Part shown: positions 1 to 4,778 of the stretch, piece after piece
Layout: every line of letters starts with the position of its first letter
How positions within the stretch are numbered: position 1 is the stretch's first letter
Assembly (NCBI GenBank): GCA_949743895.1
Contig: CATJUX010000117.1
Span: forward strand, 1 to 5,991
Source of the DNA: JANFXS01 sp022791155
GTDB lineage: Bacteria; Bacillota; Clostridia; Lachnospirales; Anaerotignaceae
Direction of reading: 5' to 3'
Length of the DNA stretch: 5,991 nt
Notes under the pieces: model-generated
What the model saw: only the letters and a program-made list of their open reading frames with translations
What the model was told of the DNA's origin: nothing
The model's database searches: none
Position numbers and translations under genes: made by a program

Positions 1-1
1 A

Positions 2-427
2 TCCGCTATATTAAAAGACGTTAAACATGTTTTGCCGAAAAATTTTGATGGCGGCGAAGTGTTTGACGAAATGAAAAAAATAAGACTTATAGACAACAAT
101 TTTATAAATAAATATAATGAAATTAGAAGAAAAGATGAGCACCTTATGGAAATTAAAAATTCAAACATTAACAACACGCCAACTAAAGAGAAAGAATTTT
201 TTAATGTTGACGCCGCCAATCCTGATAATTATGCATCAGTATATGATGAAAACGGTGATGTGATAGCGTCTTATGATCCAAGTGGCTGGAGCAGTGTTCC
301 ATCAAAAACAGAAGAAGTATATATAGAAACAAATAACCGCAACTATGGTGCCTATGAAAAAGTTTTGGAAGAAGCCGACAAAGACGGGAAGAATGTTTTC
401 AATAATATTTTAAGCAGTAAAGCCTGA
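2..427 (+). CDS. C-terminal part of an unrecognised protein (partial, runs off left edge)
   Basis: The frame is open from the first bases of the window, so the true start lies upstream; the internal TTG at 32 has no convincing ribosome binding site and is not needed as a start. About 141 residues are visible, ending at TGA 425-427. The protein is rich in Asn, Asp, Glu and Lys, has no membrane segment and no cysteines, and contains a stretch around positions 230-290 reading NYASVYDENGDVIASYDPSG, which looks like a beta-hairpin, followed by an acidic helical tail. I do not recognise the family and assign no function. The tail is odd: directly after the stop, the +1 frame stays open to 551 with protein-like sequence (see the next entry), so the visible end may be a frameshift rather than the ancestral C-terminus. 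It is separated from the downstream tRNA by that tract and a T-rich spacer. Confidence is good that this is coding, low on identity. Confidence 0.6.
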   Translation, partial: SAILKDVKHVLPKNFDGGEVFDEMKKIRLIDNNFINKYNEIRRKDEHLMEIKNSNINNTPTKEKEFFNVDAANPDNYASVYDENGDVIASYDPSGWSSVPSKTEEVYIETNNRNYGAYEKVLEEADKDGKNVFNNILSSKA

Positions 428-551
428 AAATTTTGCTTTCAATTTCATATATGATGAGCAGTTTTATGAAGCTCTGACAGAAACAGGAGACTTAAATTTT
501 TTTGATTTGCAAATAATACAATTACTGATAATTAGGCTGTATTATATTTAG
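414..551 (+). pseudogene. Possible frameshifted continuation of the upstream gene
   Basis: In the +1 frame relative to the preceding CDS there are 45 sense codons between a TAA at 411-413 and the TAG at 549-551. From about 423 the translation reads PENFAFNFIYDEQFYEAL and continues with TETGDLNFFDLQ, which looks like real protein. A 45-codon open run is longer than expected by chance in DNA this rich in A and T. It has no start codon with a ribosome binding site of its own. Removing one base near 422-425 would join it to the upstream frame. It could be a decayed gene end, a sequencing error, or chance; nothing resembles a known programmed slippery site. Confidence 0.3.
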
Positions 552-626
552 TTTTTGTTTTGTTTTTCATTGTGGATTTGTTTTTTGTTGAAAGAATTTT
601 TTATCACATATACACTAAAAATGGTG

Positions 627-655
627 TTGACAATATGTAATCTTTTTGCTATTAT
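627..655 (+). promoter_or_regulatory. Sigma-A-type promoter of the tRNA-Leu gene
   Basis: A perfect -35 TTGACA (627-632) and a -10 TATTAT (650-655) are separated by the optimal 17 bases. Transcription would begin around 662, leaving a leader of only a few bases before the mature tRNA at 669, as is usual for single tRNA genes. Confidence 0.75.
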
Positions 656-668
656 ATTTAAGCGAGAT

Positions 669-752
669 GCCCGAGTGGCGGAACTGGCAGACGCACAGGA
701 CTTAAAATCCTGCGGGGTAACACCCGTACCGGTTCGATTCCGGTCTCGGGCA
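669..752 (+). tRNA. tRNA-Leu, anticodon UAA
   Basis: A complete class II cloverleaf is visible. The seven-pair acceptor stem GCCCGAG (669-675) pairs with CTCGGGC (745-751), with discriminator A at 752. The anticodon stem CAGGA (696-700) pairs with TCCTG (708-712) around the loop CTTAAAA, which places UAA at 703-705 and reads UUA leucine codons (and UUG by wobble). A long variable arm (CGGG 713-716 with CCCG 723-726), the hallmark of tRNA-Leu, precedes the T arm ACCGG (728-732) / CCGGT (740-744) with a TTCGATT loop. The 3' CCA is not encoded and must be added enzymatically. The gene stands alone, with its own promoter upstream and an intrinsic terminator 12 bases downstream. Confidence 0.97.
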
Positions 753-764
753 GTTGTTTGATAG

Positions 765-791
765 AAGGACAGGAGTTTCCTGTCCTTTTTT
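765..791 (+). terminator. Intrinsic terminator of the tRNA-Leu transcript
   Basis: A perfect 10-base inverted repeat AAGGACAGGA (765-774) / TCCTGTCCTT (778-787) encloses a three-base loop and runs into a six-T tract (786-791). The minus strand has no matching T run, so it acts rightward. Confidence 0.92.
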
Positions 792-861
792 ATTTTATGA
801 TAAAAAATTTATTTGAAACATTTTATTTTTATAATTGATGTTTCTTTTTTTGTGCTGTATG

Positions 862-891
862 TTGTCAATATAAAACGTTATGTGATATAAT
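862..891 (+). promoter_or_regulatory. Extended -10 promoter for the small protein / nuclease pair
   Basis: TTGTCA (862-867) and a consensus TATAAT (886-891) are 18 bases apart, and the -10 is preceded by TG at 883-884 with one base between, forming an extended -10. A start of transcription near 898 gives a leader of about 34 bases before the ATG at 932, which carries the GGAGGGG ribosome binding site. Confidence 0.75.
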
Positions 892-931
892 GTTTGACAG
901 AATATTTCAACTTAATTTTTGGAGGGGCAAA

Positions 932-1342
932 ATGGTTTTGATTGTTTGTGTTGATGATGATTTGGGAATGGCATTTGCCAAGAGAAGACAAAGCCAAGAC
1001 TGTTTGTTGCGCCGGCATATCATTCAAAAATTTGACGATATAATTCACATGAATGGCTATTCGGCAAAACAGTTTTTGAACGAGGGCATGGCGCGCATTT
1101 CTGTGAGTGAGAATTTTTTGAACGATGCAGAAAAAGGAGACTTTTGTTTTGCAGAAAATGTTGATGTTTCACAATATGAATATAAAACAGAAAAAATTGT
1201 GCTTTACCGTTGGAATCGTAAATATCCTTCAGATTTGAAATTTTCAATCCCTTTGGATGAAAACGGCTGGAAACTTGAGTCGTCTGTGGAATTTGCTGGC
1301 AACTCACATGAAAAAATAACAGAGGAGGTTTATGTTAGATGA
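932..1342 (+). CDS. Small conserved-type protein, possibly a degenerate DHFR-like fold
   Basis: The protein has 136 residues. The ATG at 932 is chosen because GGAGGGG (921-927) sits at ideal distance; the longer frame from 890 would begin inside the -10 box. From memory it resembles a Clostridia family whose members are often labelled 'ribonuclease Z', but I see no metallo-beta-lactamase HxHxDH motif, so that name is not supported. What I see is a dihydrofolate-reductase-like pattern: an N-terminal strand LIVCVDDDLGMAF (residues 3-15) like the DHFR start, a middle IIHMNGYSAKQF (37-48) where DHFR has its MGRxT segment, and a C-terminal block from EKIVLYRW (87-94) through NGWKL (111-115) to EEVYVR that follows the final DHFR strands. 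The GG cofactor motif is absent (FAEN at 73-76) and the chain is shorter than the usual ~160 residues, so catalysis is doubtful. No signal peptide or membrane segment. It overlaps the nuclease gene by four bases (ATGA), implying translational coupling. Function unknown. Confidence 0.85.
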   Translation: MVLIVCVDDDLGMAFAKRRQSQDCLLRRHIIQKFDDIIHMNGYSAKQFLNEGMARISVSENFLNDAEKGDFCFAENVDVSQYEYKTEKIVLYRWNRKYPSDLKFSIPLDENGWKLESSVEFAGNSHEKITEEVYVR

Positions 1343-2232
1343 GAAAAAAATATAGACTGTTGTCGATGCTTTTGGCACTGCTGTCTGTGATAATTGTTGG
1401 CTGCTCGTCAGTTGAGGTTTCAATTCAGCCACAGCCTGTTCAGGCTTCGAACACACTTCAGATTTATAACATTCCAGAATTTTCATCAGAACCATATGTT
1501 GTTATAAATGACAATGAACCTGAATTTGATGAATCACAAATGACAACAACTTCGTTTGAAAGCTACAGCGATTTGGATGAACTGGGAAGATGTGGCGTGG
1601 CTTTTGCAAGTGTCGGCACTGACACAATGCCAACAGAAGAAAGAAAATCTATAGGACACATAAAGCCAACGGGCTGGAGGAGTGTTAAATATGACTTTGT
1701 TGATGGAAAAAGCCTTTATAACCGCTGCCACTTAATTGGTTTTCAGCTCACGGGCGAAAATGCAAATGACAAAAATCTCATCACAGGAACAAGATATATG
1801 AATGTTGATGGGATGCTTCCTTTTGAAAACATGGTGGCCGACTATGTGAAAGAGACAAACAACCATGTGATGTATAGGGTTACACCAATTTTTGAGGGGG
1901 ACAATCTTGTTGCAAATGGAGTGCAAATGGAGGCGAAGTCTGTTGAGGACAACGGTGAAAGCATTTGTTTCAATGTGTTTTGCTATAATGTTCAGCCAGG
2001 AGTTGACATAAACTATGCCAACGGCGAGAGCGCTCAGGCGGATATAAGTGATTTGAAAAAAGAAACTTCTGAAAAACAGGAGTATATCCTGAATGTCAAT
2101 TCGAAAAAATTTCACTATCCAACGTGCTCTGGAGCCTCCAAAATTAGCAAGTCAAACAGTCAGAAATATTCAGGAGACAGACAAAAGCTCATTGATGACG
2201 GATATGAACCATGTGGAATATGCAAGCCATAA
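1339..2232 (+). CDS. Lipoprotein DNA/RNA non-specific endonuclease, EndA-like
   Basis: The protein has 297 residues. Residues 1-22 form a lipoprotein signal: basic MRKK, a hydrophobic core, and lipobox IVGC with Cys22 as the lipidation site, so it should sit on the outer face of the membrane. A variable linker (about 23-75) precedes the nuclease domain (about 76-225). The core NRCHLIG at 128-134 corresponds to the DRGH-type motif; His131 is the likely general base, and Asn146 and Asn155 in NDKNLITGTRYMN match the metal-binding and second conserved Asn of pneumococcal EndA as I recall it. It would cut single- or double-stranded nucleic acid with Mg2+, for DNA uptake, nutrient scavenging or host-DNA degradation. 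After a charged linker (230-247), residues 248-297 form a small cysteine module (FHYPTC 258-263, CGIC 292-295) like the zinc-binding Ada-type domain appended to clostridial surface nucleases. The start at 1339 follows GAGGAGG (1322-1328) and overlaps the preceding stop; the ATG at 1332 is in another frame that stops after seven codons. Confidence 0.92.
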   Translation: MRKKYRLLSMLLALLSVIIVGCSSVEVSIQPQPVQASNTLQIYNIPEFSSEPYVVINDNEPEFDESQMTTTSFESYSDLDELGRCGVAFASVGTDTMPTEERKSIGHIKPTGWRSVKYDFVDGKSLYNRCHLIGFQLTGENANDKNLITGTRYMNVDGMLPFENMVADYVKETNNHVMYRVTPIFEGDNLVANGVQMEAKSVEDNGESICFNVFCYNVQPGVDINYANGESAQADISDLKKETSEKQEYILNVNSKKFHYPTCSGASKISKSNSQKYSGDRQKLIDDGYEPCGICKP

Positions 2233-2355
2233 TAAGCTTAATTTTTGCAGAAGATAGAAAAGCCGGAAGAAATTTGAAAACTTGATTGAAGTGGAGCTTT
2301 TGCAAAGCTTATAAATATGAATGGTGACATTTTTGACTATTTTTTTACATTTTAT

Positions 2356-2393
2356 AAAAAGCAAGAGGATTTTGTAGATTTTCTTGCTTTTTT
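2356..2393 (+). terminator. Intrinsic terminator after the nuclease gene
   Basis: The arms AAAAAGCAAGA (2356-2366) and TCTTGCTTTTT (2382-2392) are perfect complements around a 15-base loop, and the right arm ends in six Ts. The symmetric A and T runs would also let it stop minus-strand transcription. It lies about 120 bases beyond the nuclease stop; the stretch between (2233-2355) holds only a short hairpin (AGCTTT 2295-2300 / AAAGCT 2304-2309) without a T tract and no gene I can support. Confidence 0.75.
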
Positions 2394-2394
2394 G

Positions 2395-2423
2395 TTGCAA
2401 TTTTTCACATAGTTTTGTAGAAT
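2395..2423 (+). promoter_or_regulatory. Candidate promoter of the dehydrogenase operon
   Basis: TTGCAA (2395-2400) and TAGAAT (2418-2423) are separated by 17 bases. The -10 differs from consensus at one position and the -35 at two. It starts immediately after the preceding terminator, as expected for a new transcription unit. It predicts a leader of roughly 115 bases before the TTG start at 2546. A TATAAT at 2431-2436 lacks a well-placed -35. No clear operator was seen, although two AT-only or nearly AT-only 10-base palindromes lie at 2465-2474 and 2514-2523. Confidence 0.45.
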
Positions 2424-2466
2424 AAGAAAATATAATAAAAAGCATTTAAGTTCTTTAGGAGTTAAT

Positions 2467-2607
2467 ATGCATATAAAATCGGTTGAAAAAATCGAAATTT
2501 TATGCAAAATATTTAATATATTATATGAGATTGGGGTGATATATATTGAGAATAAAGGAACATCCAATTATTGGGGAAATGAAGAAGGGAAAGCTTGTGA
2601 AATTTAG
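2467..2607 (+). CDS. Possible 46-residue leader ORF overlapping the operon's first gene
   Basis: An ATG at 2467 lies five bases after AGGAG (2457-2461), and the frame runs to TAG at 2605-2607. It begins MHIKSVEKIEILCKIFNILY and is partly hydrophobic early, then polar. It spans the ribosome binding site and TTG start of the [2Fe-2S] subunit gene in a different frame (+1), so its translation would affect access to that start. Its last 20 or so codons are a second reading of real coding sequence, so only the first 26 codons could be under their own selection. I do not recognise the peptide. It may be a leader or coupling ORF, or chance in AT-rich DNA. Confidence 0.3.
   Translation: MHIKSVEKIEILCKIFNILYEIGVIYIENKGTSNYWGNEEGKACEI
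2533..2540 (+). promoter_or_regulatory. Ribosome binding site that decides the TTG start at 2546
   Basis: GGGGTGAT ends five bases before TTG 2546. The only nearby in-frame alternative, ATG at 2579, has only a GGGGAA within three bases and would remove the conserved-looking N-terminal segment RIKEHPIIG. TTG is therefore preferred. Confidence 0.6.
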
Positions 2608-2863
2608 GTTTGATGGTCATGAAATGGAGGGACATGAGGGCGAACCGATTGCCGCTGCACTCAAGGCCGCCGGAATTATGGTGCACAGACACACAATGAA
2701 AAATGGCGAACCGCGAGGACTGTTTTGTGCCATTGGCAGATGCACTGATTGTGTTATGGTTGTGAACGGAAAGCCAAACACAAGAACATGTATGACTGCT
2801 CTTGAAGAAGGAATGAATGTTCAAACACAATATGGAGTTCAGGCTAAGGAGTTTGACGAATAA
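2546..2863 (+). CDS. [2Fe-2S] small subunit of a flavin-dependent amine dehydrogenase complex
   Basis: The protein has 105 residues and matches the small Fer2-type subunit family typified by HcnA of hydrogen cyanide synthase and by the N-terminal part of sarcosine oxidase alpha and the gamma subunits of proline or hydroxyproline dehydrogenases. The fold signature is a short beta start (LVKFRFDGHEMEG, 17-29), the helix EGEPIAAALKAAG (31-43), then the cluster ligands Cys61, Cys66, Cys69 and Cys82 in CAIGRCTDC and the later RTC, consistent with one plant-type [2Fe-2S] cluster. It should be cytoplasmic, bind the alpha subunit and pass electrons between flavins. TTG is the preferred start. Its TAA shares one base with the next gene's ATG (TAATG), so translation is coupled. 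The substrate cannot be deduced. Confidence 0.9.
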   Translation: MRIKEHPIIGEMKKGKLVKFRFDGHEMEGHEGEPIAAALKAAGIMVHRHTMKNGEPRGLFCAIGRCTDCVMVVNGKPNTRTCMTALEEGMNVQTQYGVQAKEFDE

Positions 2864-4452
2864 TGAAAAGATATAATTTAATTGTTATTGGAGCTGGGCC
2901 CGCTGGGCTTTCGGCCGCCATTGAAGCAAAGAAAAACGGCATGGAAAATGTTGCCATATTTGATGAAAATTCACGCCCTGGCGGCCAGTTGTTCAAACAG
3001 ATACATAAGTTTTTTGGTTCAAAGGAACACAGAGCAAAAGAAAGAGGTTTTAGAATAGGAGAAGAACTGCTTGAAGAAGCCAAAAGCCTTGGAATTGATG
3101 TTCACCTAAACTCTGTTGTGGCCGGAATCTATTTTCCCATGAAGCGAATATCTGTCATCAAAAATGAATCTGTGGCAAACTATTCAGCAGACAACATAAT
3201 TTTGGCAACAGGGGCAAATGAGAACTTTATTCCATTTGAAGGCTGGACACTTCCGGGAGTTATAGGCGCTGGAGCTGCCCAAACAATGATGAATCTTCAT
3301 GGAGTTAAACCAGGGAACAGGATACTCATGGTTGGAAGCGGCAATGTTGGGCTTGTTGTAAGTTTTCAGCTGCTTCAGGCTGGATGCCATGTTGAGGCTG
3401 TTATAGACGCGGCTCCAAAGATTGGCGGATATGGTGTTCATGCTTCAAAAGTTGCCCGAACGGGTGTTCCGTTTTACACATCTCACACAATCATAAAAGC
3501 TGAGGGAACAGACTGTGTTACAGGAGCTGTCATTGCACAGGTTGACTCAAAATTCTGCCCCATAAAAGGCACAGAAAAGCATTTGGAGGTTGACACAATT
3601 TGCATGGCTGTTGGCCTGACGCCAATGAGCAAATTGGCGTCAATGGCGGGGTGCGAAATGATTGACAGCGGAGGAGCTGCTCCAAAAACAGATGAGTTTG
3701 GCGAAACTTCTGTTGAAGGGCTTTATGCCTCAGGAGATGTGGCCGGAATAGAGGAAGCTTCTTCGGCAATGATTACAGGAAGAATATCAGCTTTGGCCGC
3801 TTGCCGGAAAGATGGATATATAACAAATGATGATTTTGACAAAATTTATAGCGGTTTGAAAGATTCCGTTGAAAAACTCAGAAAAGGCATGTTTGGCCAT
3901 AAAAACAAAGGCCGAAATGATATTGTGAAAACTGATGAAGGGATAGAGCTGTCAGAATGTCTGCTCAAAAAAGGATATATATTTGATGATGAAATTGCAA
4001 GATTCCCAGGAATTGCTGAAGGGCAAGGAATTCATCCGGTGATAGAATGCACTCAAAATATACCATGCAATCCATGTCAATATGCCTGCCGTTTTGGATG
4101 CATAAACGTGGGAAATGACATAACAAGTTTGCCATCGGTTGACATAAATAAGCGCTGCACAGGCTGTGGCATGTGTGTGGCTAACTGTCCCGGTCAGGCA
4201 ATATTTCTTGTTGACAACGGTTATGAACCCGGATTTTCTTCGGTCACAATTCCTTATGAATTCATTCCGCGCCCAAAAGCTGGGGAAAAGGGATTTGCCT
4301 TTTCAAGAAGCGGCGAAAAGCTTTGTGAGGCCGAAGTGATTGAAGTTAAAGATTTCCCGGCATATGACAAAACTGCTCTTTTAACAATGAAAGTGCCAAA
4401 TGATATGTCCATGAAAGCCCGGTTTTATAAGGGAAAGGAGTTTTTGCTATGA
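2863..4452 (+). CDS. FAD/NAD(P)-binding alpha subunit with fused C-terminal ferredoxin domain
   Basis: The protein has 529 residues and is the alpha (HcnB / OoxA / proline dehydrogenase alpha-like) subunit. Residues 1-320 are a two-dinucleotide-binding flavoprotein: FAD motif GAGPAG (10-15), RPGGQL (38-43), ATGANE (115-120), a second Rossmann motif GSGNVG (158-163) and the FAD-closing segment LYASGDVAG (287-295). A helical linker (about 322-390) leads to a cysteine-rich domain: Cys396, Cys402, Cys405, Cys409 and Cys413 (spacing after 402 is CxxCxxxCxxxC), then a canonical CTGCGMCVANCP (432-443). This fits one or two [4Fe-4S] clusters. In HcnB-type relatives the C-terminus instead carries a BFD-type [2Fe-2S] domain; here that domain is the next gene. 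The role is to take electrons from the substrate-oxidising beta subunit and hand them to NAD(P)+ or a ferredoxin-like acceptor. AAGGAG (2846-2851) lies 11 bases before the ATG, and the stop overlaps the next gene by four bases (ATGA). Confidence 0.92.
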   Translation: MKRYNLIVIGAGPAGLSAAIEAKKNGMENVAIFDENSRPGGQLFKQIHKFFGSKEHRAKERGFRIGEELLEEAKSLGIDVHLNSVVAGIYFPMKRISVIKNESVANYSADNIILATGANENFIPFEGWTLPGVIGAGAAQTMMNLHGVKPGNRILMVGSGNVGLVVSFQLLQAGCHVEAVIDAAPKIGGYGVHASKVARTGVPFYTSHTIIKAEGTDCVTGAVIAQVDSKFCPIKGTEKHLEVDTICMAVGLTPMSKLASMAGCEMIDSGGAAPKTDEFGETSVEGLYASGDVAGIEEASSAMITGRISALAACRKDGYITNDDFDKIYSGLKDSVEKLRKGMFGHKNKGRNDIVKTDEGIELSECLLKKGYIFDDEIARFPGIAEGQGIHPVIECTQNIPCNPCQYACRFGCINVGNDITSLPSVDINKRCTGCGMCVANCPGQAIFLVDNGYEPGFSSVTIPYEFIPRPKAGEKGFAFSRSGEKLCEAEVIEVKDFPAYDKTALLTMKVPNDMSMKARFYKGKEFLL

Positions 4453-4778
4453 GTAAATATCTTGATCGTTCAGTTGATATAGGTGAATTTGCTCCTATGC
4501 CCGGTGATGATGTTATAATATGCCGCTGTGAAGAAATAACAAGGGGCGAAATAAGAAAAGCTGTTCATGCTGGAATGTGGACAATGACAGAGGTTAAGAG
4601 GTTTACAAGAGCTGGAATGGGGTTGTGTCAGGGGCAGACATGTTCAAAGCATATAAAAGGGATTATAGCAAAGGAGCTTAACATTTCTGCAGTTGAATTG
4701 GAGGACATGACAGCAAGGCCGCCTATGCGCCCTGTTGAAATGAGAGTGCTTGGAAACGAGGTGGCTTCTCATGAATAA
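4449..4778 (+). CDS. BFD-type [2Fe-2S] subunit, stand-alone
   Basis: The protein has 109 residues. It carries the bacterioferritin-associated-ferredoxin-like motif: Cys25 and Cys27 in ICRCEE, then Cys60 and Cys65 in GLCQGQTC, with helices between (TRGEIRKAVHAG, then MTEVKRFTRAGMG). The sequence RAGMGLCQGQTC followed by ARPPMRPV (89-96) is what ends the alpha subunit in HcnB, octopine oxidase and hydroxyproline dehydrogenase alpha proteins, so this is that domain encoded separately. It should hold one [2Fe-2S] cluster between the alpha and beta flavins. AAGGAG (4435-4440) lies eight bases before the ATG. It overlaps alpha by four bases and the beta gene by eight. From memory, archaeal proline dehydrogenase operons (order alpha, ferredoxin, BFD-type subunit, beta) have the same logic, with the ferredoxin separate there. 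Confidence 0.92.
   Translation: MSKYLDRSVDIGEFAPMPGDDVIICRCEEITRGEIRKAVHAGMWTMTEVKRFTRAGMGLCQGQTCSKHIKGIIAKELNISAVELEDMTARPPMRPVEMRVLGNEVASHE

Noticed and set aside
669..752. tRNA-Leu as an integration site for a mobile element
   Set aside because: No integrase gene and no duplicated 3' tRNA segment are visible in the window.
555..761. 68-residue ORF on the plus strand
   Set aside because: It runs through the tRNA-Leu gene and its promoter and has no ribosome binding site; the open frame is incidental.
890..931. Longer start at ATG 890 for the small protein
   Set aside because: This ATG overlaps the TATAAT box and would precede the predicted transcription start; ATG 932 has an ideal GGAGGGG site.
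2295..2309. Short hairpin AGCTTT-TGC-AAAGCT after the nuclease gene
   Set aside because: Only six pairs, weak, and followed by TATAAATATG rather than a T tract, so not called as a terminator; the hairpin at 2356-2393 fits better.
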